This document shows, one piece after another, positions 44,231 through 52,923 of a DNA stretch of 64,000 bases. Under the pieces are notes generated by a model. That model saw only the letters and a program-made list of their open reading frames with translations, was not told where the DNA came from and ran no database searches. Location: the NCBI RefSeq assembly GCF_026339955.1, contig NZ_JAPEPW010000001.1, positions 496,001 to 560,000 of the forward strand. Direction: 5' to 3'. How positions within the stretch are numbered: the first letter of the stretch is position 1; the number at the start of each line of letters is the position of its first letter. The position numbers and the translations under genes were made by a program. The stretch comes from Streptomyces sp. NBC_01549 (lineage in GTDB: Bacteria > Actinomycetota > Actinomycetes > Streptomycetales > Streptomycetaceae).

Positions 44231-45145
44231 TCAGCGGGTGGGTTCGAGCCGGGCCGCGGTGGTGTCGAGCAGGAGTTCGGTGAAGGTGCTGGCGGCGGGG
44301 GTGAGTGCGTGGTCGGCCATGCGGACCAGGAGGATGCGGCGCACCGGAGCGGGCGGCAGCAAGGGCAGGACGCTGACGCCGGGGCGGATGCCTTCCAGGG
44401 CGAGAGTGGGGGCGAGGGCGACGCCGATGCCGGCGGCGACCATGGCCTGGGCCTCCTGGTAGTCGTGGGCCTCGTAGGCGATCTGGGGTTCGAAGCCGGC
44501 GGCGCGGCAACTGCGGTCGAGGGCCTCGGCCACGGGGTGGTGCTCGGCTCGCGTGATCCACGGGTCGTCCGCGAGGTCGGCGAGCGTGGCCGAGTCGCGC
44601 CCGGCGAACGGGTGCTGGTCGCTGACGAGGAGGGCTGGCGGGTCGTCGAGGAGTGGCGTGACGACGACGTCCTCGCGGTCGATGCGGCTCCAGTCGTAGT
44701 CCCACATCAGGGAGAGTTCGATCTCCCGGTTCTCCAGCATCGACCACAGGCCGGCGATGCGGGCGCTGCGCACCGTGAGCCGTACGTCGGGATGCGCCGT
44801 CCGGAAGGCGATGACGGCCCGGGGGAGCAGTGAGGCGCCGACGGTGGGGAAGGTGCCGATACGCAGGGTGCCCGCGCGCAGGCCGGCGAAGTCGGCGAGC
44901 TCGTTCTCCGCGGCCGTCAGTTCGCGTTCGATCCGGGCCGCCCGGTCGGCCAGGGCGCGCCCCGCGTCGGTCAGCGTGACCCCTCGCGCGTGACGCTCCA
45001 GAAGGGGCTGGCCCGCCTCCGCCTCTAGGCGGCTGACCTGCTGCGACACCGCCGACGGGGTGTAGTTGAGGGCACGTGCGGTCGCGGTCACCGAGCCGCG
45101 GCGGGCGACCTCCGCGAAGAGCAGAATACGCCGCACGTCGAGCAC
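44231..45145 (-). CDS. LysR-family transcriptional regulator
   Basis: 304 residues from ATG 45145. The N-terminal winged helix is clear (LLFAEVARRGSVTATARALN, TPSAVSQQVSRLEAEAG), followed by the periplasmic-binding-like effector domain (LRIGTFPTVGASLLPRA). It is divergent from the PrpF-like/DctA operon across a 170-bp gap with AT-rich LysR-type T-n11-A candidates near 45165-45190, and by the usual rule it regulates that operon in response to its substrate. Confidence 0.9.
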   Translation of the reverse strand: MLDVRRILLFAEVARRGSVTATARALNYTPSAVSQQVSRLEAEAGQPLLERHARGVTLTDAGRALADRAARIERELTAAENELADFAGLRAGTLRIGTFPTVGASLLPRAVIAFRTAHPDVRLTVRSARIAGLWSMLENREIELSLMWDYDWSRIDREDVVVTPLLDDPPALLVSDQHPFAGRDSATLADLADDPWITRAEHHPVAEALDRSCRAAGFEPQIAYEAHDYQEAQAMVAAGIGVALAPTLALEGIRPGVSVLPLLPPAPVRRILLVRMADHALTPAASTFTELLLDTTAARLEPTR

Positions 45146-45315
45146 TGCCTCACCTCAAGACTTAACCCCAGCTTAATGCCTCTATAGATTTTGGAGATTG
45201 TACTTCACGCCGACGTAACTCACCGTGGATCCCACCACCGGGCAGAGAAGCCTCCGGCGGATCCGGAGTTCCCGGCTATTTTCACTTCTATGTCCGCATT
45301 CATGGGGAGTCTGTT

Positions 45316-46434
45316 GTGTTGCGTCTGCAGGGCGAGATGATCCGCGGAGGAACCAGCAAGTGCTGGATCTTCGCCCACCACGACGTGGCGGCGACCGGCG
45401 TGGACGTCGACTCCGTCCTGCTGGCCGCCTTCAACGCCGCCGACCCCCGCCAGATCGACGGCGTCGGCGGCGCCACCTCCACCACGTCGAAGGCCGCGGT
45501 CGTCCAGATCTCGGCCGAGGCGGACGTCGACATCGAGTACGCCTTCGCCCAGGTCGGCATCGGTGACGAACGCGTGGAGTGGGCGAGCAACTGCGGTAAC
45601 TGCGCCACCGCGGTCGCCCTCTACGCCGTTCACCACGGCCTCGTACCGATCACCGCGGACACCACCACCGTCCGCATGCGCAACGTCAACACCAGGGCCC
45701 GCCTCACCGGCACCATCTCCACCCCGTGCGGTATCGCCCCGGACGAGGGCGTGGCGTTGGTGCCCGGCACGGCCGCGCCCGGTGTGCCGGTCCTGCTCGG
45801 CTTCGAGGACCCGGCGGGCTCCACCACCGGGCGGGCGCTGCCCACCGGCCACGCCGTGGACACCCTGACCGGCCCCGAAGGTCCCGTGGAGGCGACCCTC
45901 GTCGACGCCGGCGCCCCCGCCGCGCTCTTCGAGGCCAAGGCTTTCGGCCTCGACGGCACCGAGTCCCTCACTCAGTTCGCCGCCGTCGTCCCCGCGCTCA
46001 CCGTGCTGCGCCGCCAGGCGGCCCTCGCGATGGGCCTGGCCAAGGAGAACGACCCGGTCAGCCACGCGGTCCCGAAGGTCGGCATCGTCGCCCGTCCCGC
46101 CTCGTACCGCACCACCCATGGCATTCTGGTCAATCAGGACGAGTACGACCTGGCCGTCCGGATGGTCTCCATGCACGCACCCCACCCGGCGATCGGCCTC
46201 ACCTCCGCCGTCGCCCTGGCCACCGCCGCCGCCACCCCCGGCACCCTTGCCCACCGTGTCGCCCGGCAGACCGCCGACGGAACGCTGCGCCTGGGCACCC
46301 CCGCGGGCGTGATCACCGCCCAAGCCGTCCCCGCACCGGACGGCGCGTCCCCCACGGTGCTGCTGCACCGCGCCGCCCGGCGCATCGCCCGAGCCGAACT
46401 CCTCGTTCCCGTCCTGGAAGGACGCCCCGCATGA
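45316..46434 (+). CDS. PrpF-like isomerase/tautomerase (PrpF/4-oxalomesaconate tautomerase family)
   Basis: 372 residues from GTG 45316 with GGGGAG seven bases upstream. MIRGGTSKC at residues 8-16 is the family's opening motif (GGTSK(G/C)), and SNCGNCATAV near 97 is the second active-site cysteine region of this diaminopimelate-epimerase-like fold. PrpF isomerises aconitates; relatives act on 4-oxalomesaconate. It overlaps dctA by ATGA. Together with a C4-dicarboxylate carrier this suggests uptake and rearrangement of an unsaturated di- or tricarboxylate. Confidence 0.85.
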   Translation: MLRLQGEMIRGGTSKCWIFAHHDVAATGVDVDSVLLAAFNAADPRQIDGVGGATSTTSKAAVVQISAEADVDIEYAFAQVGIGDERVEWASNCGNCATAVALYAVHHGLVPITADTTTVRMRNVNTRARLTGTISTPCGIAPDEGVALVPGTAAPGVPVLLGFEDPAGSTTGRALPTGHAVDTLTGPEGPVEATLVDAGAPAALFEAKAFGLDGTESLTQFAAVVPALTVLRRQAALAMGLAKENDPVSHAVPKVGIVARPASYRTTHGILVNQDEYDLAVRMVSMHAPHPAIGLTSAVALATAAATPGTLAHRVARQTADGTLRLGTPAGVITAQAVPAPDGASPTVLLHRAARRIARAELLVPVLEGRPA

Positions 46435-47816
46435 GCCGCAACGACGCTGCCCCGGGTACCGTCACCGCTCCACCGAGCCGCCTGCGCCGGCTGCTCTCCC
46501 ACCTCTACATCCAGTGCCTGATCGGCATCATGGCCGGCGCCGTGGTGGGCTGGCTGTGGCCCACCTTCGGCGCCGAGCTCAAACCCCTGGGCGACGGGTT
46601 CATCGCACTGGTCAAGATGATGATCGCGCCGATCATCTTCTGCACGGTCGTACACGGCATCGCCTCCATGGACAACCTGCGCGCGGTCGGCCGGGTCAGC
46701 CTCAAGGCGCTGATCTACTTCGAGGTCCTCACCACCGTCGCCATGGTGATCGGCCTCGTCGTCGTCAACATCGTCAAGCCCGGCAGCGGACTGCACATCG
46801 ACGTCGCGTCGCTCTCCACCAAGGGCCTGCCACCGGCCGCGACGGAGCACGAGGGCTTCGTCGAGTTCGTCCTGGCGATGATCCCGGCCACGCTGGTCAG
46901 CGCCTTCACCGGCAACGACATCTTGCCGGTGCTCCTCGTCTCGGCGCTGTTCGGCTTCGGCCTGCACGCCAGCGGCGAGGCCGGCCTGAGCATCGCCCGC
47001 GGTATCGAGAAGTTCTCCACGGTGCTCTTCACGCTGATCCGCTGGATCATGCGGCTCGCCCCGATCGGCGCATTCGGCTCGATGGCCTTCACCATCGGCA
47101 ACTACGGCCTGGACACACTGAGCCATCTCGCCCTGCTCGTCGGCTCGTTCTGGCTCACGGCGCTCTTCTTCGTCCTGGTCGTCCTCGGCACGGTCATGCG
47201 CCTCAACGGCCTGCGCATCCTCCCCTTCCTGCGCTACATCAAGGAGGAGCTGCTGATCGTCCTGGGAACCTCGTCCACCGAGCCCGTTCTGCCGCGCATG
47301 ATGGCCAAGCTACAGCACGTGGGCGCCTCGAAGCCGGTCGTCGGCATCACAGTGCCCGCCGGCTACTCCTTCAACCTCGACGGCACCGCGATCTACCTGA
47401 CCATGGGCTCGGTGTTCCTCGCCCAGGCCCTCGGCATCGACCTCAGCCTCACCCAGCAGCTGTCCATGCTCGCGATCATGCTGCTCACCTCCAAGGGCGC
47501 GGCCGGCGTCACCGGCTCCGGATTCATCGCCCTCGCCGCCACCCTCAGCGCCGTCCCGCACGTCCCGGTGGCCGCCCTCGCCCTGATCTTCGGCATCGAC
47601 CGCTTCATGTCCGAGGCCCGCGCCCTCACGAGCCTCGTCGGCAACGGCGTCGCCACCCTGGCCGTCGCCCGATGGGAGGGCCAGCTCGACGAGGACCGCG
47701 CCAAGGCCGTCCTGCGCGGCGAGATCCCCTACGTCCCCGTCCCGGTGACGCCCGCGCCCAAGCCGAAGGCCGTGACGCCCGAACCGGCCCTGGAGCCGGT
47801 GCCCTCCATCGGCTGA
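46431..47816 (+). CDS. dctA: C4-dicarboxylate/cation symporter (DctA family)
   Basis: 461 residues from ATG 46431, which overlaps the prpF-like stop. Eight or so membrane segments and the re-entrant loop motifs of the DAACS family are visible: LGTSSTEPVLPRM (serine-rich loop, about 272-284), GYSFNLDGTAIY (about 312-323) and TSKGAAGVTGSGFI (about 350-363). The protein takes up succinate, fumarate or malate-type substrates with protons or sodium. A strong terminator hairpin follows 20 bp after the stop. Confidence 0.92.
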   Translation: MSRNDAAPGTVTAPPSRLRRLLSHLYIQCLIGIMAGAVVGWLWPTFGAELKPLGDGFIALVKMMIAPIIFCTVVHGIASMDNLRAVGRVSLKALIYFEVLTTVAMVIGLVVVNIVKPGSGLHIDVASLSTKGLPPAATEHEGFVEFVLAMIPATLVSAFTGNDILPVLLVSALFGFGLHASGEAGLSIARGIEKFSTVLFTLIRWIMRLAPIGAFGSMAFTIGNYGLDTLSHLALLVGSFWLTALFFVLVVLGTVMRLNGLRILPFLRYIKEELLIVLGTSSTEPVLPRMMAKLQHVGASKPVVGITVPAGYSFNLDGTAIYLTMGSVFLAQALGIDLSLTQQLSMLAIMLLTSKGAAGVTGSGFIALAATLSAVPHVPVAALALIFGIDRFMSEARALTSLVGNGVATLAVARWEGQLDEDRAKAVLRGEIPYVPVPVTPAPKPKAVTPEPALEPVPSIG

Positions 47817-47835
47817 CACAGCCGCGGATCCAGGA

Positions 47836-47867
47836 GGCCGGTCCGGAGCACCCGCTCCGGACCGGCC
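47836..47867 (+). terminator. Terminator of the prpF-like/dctA operon
   Basis: GGCCGGTCCGGAG (47836-47848) and CTCCGGACCGGCC (47855-47867) form a 13-bp perfect stem with a six-base loop, followed by CTTTCCC. Position directly after dctA makes the assignment clear. Confidence 0.85.
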
Positions 47868-48508
47868 CTTTCCCACGACAGCAGTGTGTACGTATACGAC
47901 CGGGCCCGGGGACGTCATCGCGGTCGGCGGCAAAAACGCAGCTTCAGCGCCGCACAGTCCGCCCGCGGGCAGGGCGCACGCGTCCTGACCTGGGACTTCG
48001 GCGGCTGGGTGACGCCGAGGGACTCCGCGAGTTCCTCGCCCCTGCGGGTGGACACACTCAGCGGCCAAGCAGTGGCCACCACACCGATCAGGGCCCTGCG
48101 CGGTCCGGCGGCGCCGTTCCAGGAGCCAGTGCGGGAAGTAACCGCCCCTGCCGCAGCTCACGCACACTGGGTGGCGGGTCGTGGTCATCCCACGCCGCTG
48201 CCATAGCTCGTCAGTTGGGCCGGGTAGGCCGTGGGAGAGGCTCAGTGGGTGCTTCCCGCAGCGCAGCTGAGGCAGACCCGTCTTACCAACGACCTCGGCA
48301 GCCCGCTGGACGACGAGGCGGCGCTGAACCTGTGGCACATGGTGTGTGCGGAGGAGGGGATCTACGACTTCGACGCGGAGTTCCTGGCCTCCGAGTTCAA
48401 GCACGTGATCCTGGCCCAGGGGTGCGGCTCGAGAGAACAGTACCCCGCACGAGAGTGGGCGCCTCAGCGCCCACGTGTACTTCTTTCCTGCGAGGTCGCG
48501 AGGTGCTG
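47868..48508. other. Stretch without a supported intact gene
   Basis: A plus-strand frame at about 48244-48420 (RQTRLTNDLGSPLDDEAALN, then LWHMVCAEEGIYDFDAEFLA) has coding character but no start with a ribosome-binding site and a scrambled end; it may be the remnant of an unrecognised gene. The rest of the stretch shows short, incompatible frames only. Confidence 0.35.
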
Positions 48509-48907
48509 CTAAACCTTCTCAGCCACCACCCGGGCGTGCTCGACCGTAAGCATCTCGACGTCCACTACGTCAGAGGTCAGGATCGTCACCCGACCTGGCT
48601 GCGCCAGCGCCGTCGCACACAGCATGGCGTCAATGGCGTACTCGTGCCCGTGCAGCCCGGCACCCCGCAGTAGGACTGCCGCCGACTGCGCGACAGCCTG
48701 GGTGACCGGCTCGACGCGGAGGCGGGAAAGGGTCCACTTCAGCGCGGCGTCATTGATCCTCGGGTGGATGACCTCGACCAGTACCGCGGCCGAGGTGATC
48801 ACAGGCAGATCCGCGTCACGAGCTGCCGTCAGCCACTCGTGAACCTCTTGATCCCGCTGGACGGCCTTGGCCAGACCCTCACTGTCCAGAACCAGGGCTC
48901 CACTCAC
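48509..48907 (-). CDS. PIN-domain (VapC-like) toxin
   Basis: 132 residues from GTG 48907. PIN acidic residues are visible: LVLDSEGLAK (first Asp, residue 7), the Glu in SAAVLVEVIH (about 45), Asp in EYAIDAMLCATAL (about 93) and the late LTSDVVDVEML. Such proteins are ribonucleases. The start overlaps the stop of the antitoxin gene by four bases, a VapBC arrangement. Confidence 0.85.
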   Translation of the reverse strand: MSGALVLDSEGLAKAVQRDQEVHEWLTAARDADLPVITSAAVLVEVIHPRINDAALKWTLSRLRVEPVTQAVAQSAAVLLRGAGLHGHEYAIDAMLCATALAQPGRVTILTSDVVDVEMLTVEHARVVAEKV

Positions 48908-49182
48908 GCAGCAGCCCCGGACTCGGGCGCAGAGCCGGTGAGCTTGGCCCGCTTGGCAGCCACGGCCTCCGCATCTGCCGGACCGTGGGCCTTTTCGAAG
49001 TCTGCGATGAGCTCGTCCAGGTTGTCGCGCTCGATCTGGCGCTGCGCAGCCCGCTCGAGATACGCGGAGACACCACGCCTACCCACCCGCTCGCGGATCG
49101 CCTGCAGAGTGCCGGCGGTCAGCGACACGGAGATACCGCTACTCGGACCGTCTCCCGGGAGGAAGTCATCGCCATCACCCAT
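48904..49182 (-). CDS. VapB-like (ribbon-helix-helix) antitoxin
   Basis: 92 residues. SGISVSLTAGTLQAIRERVG then RRGVSAYLERAAQRQIE is a ribbon-helix-helix DNA-binding domain; the C-terminus (DELIADFEKAHGPADAEAV) should wrap the toxin. There is no ribosome-binding site before ATG 49182 and the mRNA may be leaderless. A palindrome 13 bases upstream is a candidate autoregulatory operator. Confidence 0.82.
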   Translation of the reverse strand: MGDGDDFLPGDGPSSGISVSLTAGTLQAIRERVGRRGVSAYLERAAQRQIERDNLDELIADFEKAHGPADAEAVAAKRAKLTGSAPESGAAA

Positions 49183-49194
49183 GGAACTATTTTG

Positions 49195-49207
49195 GCATTC
49201 GAAATGC
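49195..49207 (-). promoter_or_regulatory. Candidate VapB operator
   Basis: GCATT-CGA-AATGC, an inverted repeat 13 bases upstream of the antitoxin start and next to an AT-rich CAAAATAG that could be its -10. Autoregulation through such sites is usual for VapBC pairs. Confidence 0.5.
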
Positions 49208-49295
49208 TAAAGCGCCACCCGTCCACGGCGCGGCACGACTCCCGGAATCAACGGACCCAGTCACGCACGCATACGCGGCCCGGGAGTGCGATGGG

Positions 49296-49324
49296 GCGTC
49301 AGAACGTGCGTCGTTTGAGCGTCA
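49296..49324. repeat. GCGTCA-type arm motif left of module C
   Basis: GCGTCAGAACGTGCGTCG followed by TTTGAGCGTCA, three related GCGTC words. It begins 178-179 bp left of module C. The surrounding 49208-49474 stretch otherwise shows no gene. Confidence 0.55.
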
Positions 49325-49474
49325 GCAATCCAAGGACTGCGCCGCTGCCGCTGACGCAGCAGTCGACGCCCCTGCCTGATACCGCAGGTCAGACGGTATG
49401 CGGGCAGCAAATCCAACGATTCACCCGTTGGATAGACGGAAACACGTCGAGCTGACGCACCGACCCAAGAAGAT

Positions 49475-49640
49475 GCAGGTCAGTGCGCCTTCGCCACCGG
49501 CTCCAGGACCGCCACGCACTCCACGTGATGCGTCATCGGAAAGGTGTCGGCCTGGACGCAGGCAGGAAAGCAGCAGGTCAGAGATGCTTTGGGGTCCCGA
49601 ATGAGGGCCGCCGGGCCCCCGGAGCGTCAAATGAGCGTCA
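49475..49640 (-). repeat. Attachment-like module C with methyltransferase 3' tail
   Basis: Minus strand reads DTFPMTHHVECVAVLEPVAK, A, H, stop. GCAGGTCAGT (49475-49484) and GCAGGTCAGA (49573-49582) flank the tail 98 bp apart; AGCGTCAAATGAGCGTCA is at 49623-49640. The right half is almost identical to module A (for example gtcccgaatgagg), so A and C share a recent origin on that side. Confidence 0.78.
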
Positions 49641-49653
49641 CGGCCCTACGCCT

Positions 49654-49758
49654 GTTCGGCAGGCGAAACGCCTGGTCGCGCGGGGCTGGCTGGCCGGGCC
49701 GACGCCGGGCCGGTTCATGCTCGCGCAGGGTGCGGCCGGGCCAGGCGGCGGGTCATGA
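49654..49758 (+). pseudogene. C-terminal remnant of the IS-borne winged-helix family
   Basis: QAKRLVARGWLAGPTPGRFM then LAQGAAGPGGGS and a stop. It parallels the EKRGWLVRAGDGRFMPAP end of the gene at 41475. As there, an IS5-type transposase lies convergent to it (49834-50208), so this is a decayed element of the same design next to module C. Confidence 0.55.
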
Positions 49759-49833
49759 GCAGGATTATCGACCAGTAGAACATCGCCTCAGCACTGACGG
49801 TGCGGCGCCCCGGTGTCTCTGGGTCTCTGGACC

Positions 49834-50208
49834 TTACGACGGCCCGTCCAACCCACGAACAAGGTAGGACCGCTTGGGCAGGACCACGAAGCCACGCATG
49901 TCGTCGCTGCGCTTGACGATCGCGAGGACCAGCGCAAGCGCGGCCAGGCAGTGCTCGACGAGGCTGCCGGTGTAGCCGCCGTCGGCCCAGACAAGGGTCA
50001 GCCGGTGGTGCGCATCGGCCACCTGCTCAAGCAGGACCTGGGCGGCGGCGCGGTCTCCGGTGTCCGCGGCGGTGACCATCACCCCCAGCAGCAGACCGAG
50101 GGGGTCGACCACGACGTGCCGCTTGCGCCCATTGATCAGCTTGCCGCCGTCGAAGCCACGGCTGTCCGACCCGACGACGGCGACCGGGTTCGACTCAGTT
50201 CCGATCAG
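49834..50208 (-). pseudogene. IS5-family transposase remnant
   Basis: Reads VVGSDSRGFDGGKLINGRKR, HVVVDPLGLLLGVMVTAAD and LTLVWADGGYTGSLVEH, the catalytic core of an IS5-type transposase, but both the N-terminus and the late Glu-containing helix (normally RRW-V-ER) are missing. It abuts the 3' end of the prenyl-synthase gene. Confidence 0.82.
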
Positions 50209-52097
50209 GAGACGGATGTCGTGGTGGACGATGGGGTGGGAGCGGCGCCGTGGCGGCGTTGACGGCGGCTGTATTCGGTGATCGCGTGCCATAGGTGGCG
50301 TCGGTCGATGTCGGGCCAGAAGTCGGGGGTGAAGTGCAGCTCGGCGTAGGCGGTGTGCCAGGGCAGGAAGTTGGAGCTGCGTTGTTCGCCCCCGGTACGC
50401 CACAGCAGGTCGACATCCGGCATGTCGGGGTGGGGCAGGTGGCGGGCGAAGTCCCTTTCGCTGATGTGGTCGGGGTCGAGTTGTCCGTCGTGTACGTGGT
50501 GGGCGAGCGCGGCGGTGGTGCGGGTGATCTCGTCGCGGCCGCCGTAGTTGATGCACATGGTCAGCGTCAGGCTGGTGCGGCCGCGGGTGGTGCGCTCGCG
50601 TCGGCGGAGCAGGTCTACGACGTCGGTGGGGAGCTTGCCGGTGCGGCCGTGCCAGCGCATGTGGACGTCGAGATCACGGAAGGGGTTGTCGGTCAGCTCA
50701 CCGCGGACGACGTCGAGGATCGCGTCGACTTCCTCGGCGTCGCGTTTCCAGTTCTCGGTGGAGAAGGTGTACAGGGTCAGGTGGCGCAGGCCGATCTCGA
50801 GTGCGCCGTGGACCGTCTCGCGCATGGCGGCGGCTCCGGCTCGGTGCCCGGCGTGCCGGGGCAGGCCGCGTTGTTGGGCCCAGCGGCCGTTGCCGTCCAT
50901 GATCACGGCGACGTGGACGGGCATCTGCTCGGCCGGGATTCGCGGGGGAGGGTGGCCGGCGGGGTGGGGAGGTGGTGCGCTGAACGTACCGTTTCGCGCT
51001 GCCCGCGCGGCGGGCAGGGCGTCGTGCCGGGTTGGGCGGTGCGGGGGTGGCACGGTGACGGGGGTGAGGGTCCAGGCCAGGGCGGCGCGGGTTCGGGCGG
51101 GGGCGAGGATGCGGGCGCTGGTGAGGAGGCTGGGGCGGGGCGGGGTGCGCAGGAGGGCGGGACCGGCGTTGGTGATGGCGTCGAGTTGGGCGCGGAGCAG
51201 GTCGGCCATGGTGTTCAGGACGGTGGCGGGTCCGGGATGCATGCCCCGGGTGAGAGCGGGCTGGGTCACCCACCGGCGGGCCAGACCGCTCAGGTGGGTG
51301 ACCAAGCTGCTGACAGCGGGGCTCCAGCGCAGGTCTGCCAGGTCGCCTGCGGCTTCCGGGTAACGGTCGAGGGCGTCGTCGGGCAGGAGGAGATCGCCCT
51401 GGGCGAGGTCGGCGGACAGGTCGGTGAGGATGTCGGTGAGCCGGAAGCCGTCAAGGAACTCCTCGTAGATCTCCTGGGTGTCCAGGCGCAGTGCCACGGG
51501 GACGCCGGCCTTGTCGAAGAGTTCGCGGACCCGGTCGAACCAGGGCAGCAGGTTGCCGCGGCCCCAGGAGCGCCAGGCGCTCCAGTCGGCGAAGCGCCGG
51601 CCATGGGCGTCGTCCTGGACCAGGGACATCGCATCGTGCAGTTCGCTCAGGTCCAGGCGCCAGCGCTGCGCGGTGTCCACCAGCGCGTGGCGGACCAGGT
51701 CCGTGCTGGTCCCGGTCATCAGCTCGCGCTCCAGCGCGGTGATCCACTGCTCGACCCGTGCGGCCCGCTCAGGCGGGGGGACGGTACGGTCGTCGGCCAG
51801 GTCGTCGATGGCGTTGGCTGCCGCCCACAGGGCCCAGCAGGCGGGGCGCAGTGCGGCGGGCACCAGTTGGATCAGCGCGTACTCGGCCCGGTCTTGCTCC
51901 CTGGTCAGCTGCCGGCAATGCCGGTACGCCGCCCGCAGCGTCCGATCATTGCCGATCACCGCCCGGGACGACTTCGCCAGGGGCCGCGCCGGCGTCGTCA
52001 CTGCGGTCTGCTGGACCTGGGAGGTGCGTTCATCCGTGGCTGTCACATCGCGCCCAACGATGCCGGCAGGCATCCGGTTGCGGCCTAGTCGCGTCAT
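50205..52097 (-). CDS. Fused squalene/phytoene-synthase-like and cis-prenyltransferase (UppS-like) protein
   Basis: 630 residues from ATG 52097, two bases after the upstream permease stop. Residues ~50-330 resemble trans-isoprenyl head-to-head synthases: first Asp-rich motif NAIDDLADD (95-103) and second TDILTDLSADLAQGDLLLP (221-239). After a Pro-rich linker (345-390) comes a cis-prenyltransferase: VAVIMDGNGRWAQQRG (396-411, catalytic Asp 401), LTLYTFSTENW, INYGGRDEI and RTGGEQRSSNF. Both sets of catalytic motifs are intact. UppS enzymes chain isoprenes in cis; the N-terminal type condenses or ionises diphosphates. The product is unknown; an exported or membrane terpenoid is suggested by the upstream ABC genes. 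Confidence 0.88.
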   Translation of the reverse strand: MTRLGRNRMPAGIVGRDVTATDERTSQVQQTAVTTPARPLAKSSRAVIGNDRTLRAAYRHCRQLTREQDRAEYALIQLVPAALRPACWALWAAANAIDDLADDRTVPPPERAARVEQWITALERELMTGTSTDLVRHALVDTAQRWRLDLSELHDAMSLVQDDAHGRRFADWSAWRSWGRGNLLPWFDRVRELFDKAGVPVALRLDTQEIYEEFLDGFRLTDILTDLSADLAQGDLLLPDDALDRYPEAAGDLADLRWSPAVSSLVTHLSGLARRWVTQPALTRGMHPGPATVLNTMADLLRAQLDAITNAGPALLRTPPRPSLLTSARILAPARTRAALAWTLTPVTVPPPHRPTRHDALPAARAARNGTFSAPPPHPAGHPPPRIPAEQMPVHVAVIMDGNGRWAQQRGLPRHAGHRAGAAAMRETVHGALEIGLRHLTLYTFSTENWKRDAEEVDAILDVVRGELTDNPFRDLDVHMRWHGRTGKLPTDVVDLLRRRERTTRGRTSLTLTMCINYGGRDEITRTTAALAHHVHDGQLDPDHISERDFARHLPHPDMPDVDLLWRTGGEQRSSNFLPWHTAYAELHFTPDFWPDIDRRHLWHAITEYSRRQRRHGAAPTPSSTTTSVS

Positions 52098-52098
52098 G

Positions 52099-52923
52099 TC
52101 ACAGCAGGTCAACGGTCTGCTGATGCCGGGCGGACTGCTCCGACACAGGCCCGTGCGGTGTCACCGTCAGGGTGGTGCGGGTACGCCGGTGGAAGGCGAG
52201 CAGGCCCAGCAGCGCCGCCGCGGTGAACCAGGCCAGCTGCCAGAGCACGTACCGGGGTACCGAGACGGAGGAGAAACCTGCGGCGGTGGCCGCCTGCATG
52301 GCGCCGTAGGACGGCAGGAACCGGGTGATCGTGCTGCCCGCACCAGAACTCGTGATCGGGTTTTGCAGCAGAAGATCCACGATGCTGGTCATCACGATGG
52401 CGAACATGCCCTCGACCTCGCGGCGCAGCAGCGCACCGAAGCCGACCCCCAGCACGCCATAGGTCAGCCCGGCGCAGAAGAACGCCGTGGTCAGCAGCAC
52501 CGGCTGGCGGGGTGTCCAGGTCAGGCAGGTCACCGCGGTGGCGTATGCGGCGATCAGGGCGCAGACGAAGGTGAGCGCCACGACCTTCGCCGCGACCAGA
52601 TGTGTGCGGGGATAGCCGGCCATGGCCAGACGCCGGTCGAAGCCGCTGCTGGTGAAGGTCGCGGCGAACATGAGGAAACCAGTGATCAGAGTGACGGCGT
52701 TGAGCGCGCCGCTGATCGCGGTGATCTCGTTACCCCGAGGAGCCAGCAGCTCCCCGGTGGCCCGCAGGTGCAGACGGGCCGGGGTATCGGGGATCGCAGC
52801 GTGCGCCAGCAGGACCCACACGGGCAGGAACAGGGCGATCAGCACCACGGCAAAGCGGTTGCGGGCGTGCTCCACCAGCGCGTACCGCGTGGCCGTGGTG
52901 AGCAGCATCATCTGATTCCTCAT
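52099..52923 (-). CDS. ABC-2-type transporter permease
   Basis: 274 residues from ATG 52923 (MRNQMMLLTTATRYAL). Six hydrophobic segments, the first at about 22-42 and others near 75-95, 105-130, 138-160, 175-190 and 220-240, fit an ABC-2 exporter permease. The start overlaps the ATPase stop (ATGA), and its stop is followed two bases later by the prenyl-synthase start. The three genes form one minus-strand operon. Confidence 0.85.
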   Translation of the reverse strand: MRNQMMLLTTATRYALVEHARNRFAVVLIALFLPVWVLLAHAAIPDTPARLHLRATGELLAPRGNEITAISGALNAVTLITGFLMFAATFTSSGFDRRLAMAGYPRTHLVAAKVVALTFVCALIAAYATAVTCLTWTPRQPVLLTTAFFCAGLTYGVLGVGFGALLRREVEGMFAIVMTSIVDLLLQNPITSSGAGSTITRFLPSYGAMQAATAAGFSSVSVPRYVLWQLAWFTAAALLGLLAFHRRTRTTLTVTPHGPVSEQSARHQQTVDLL

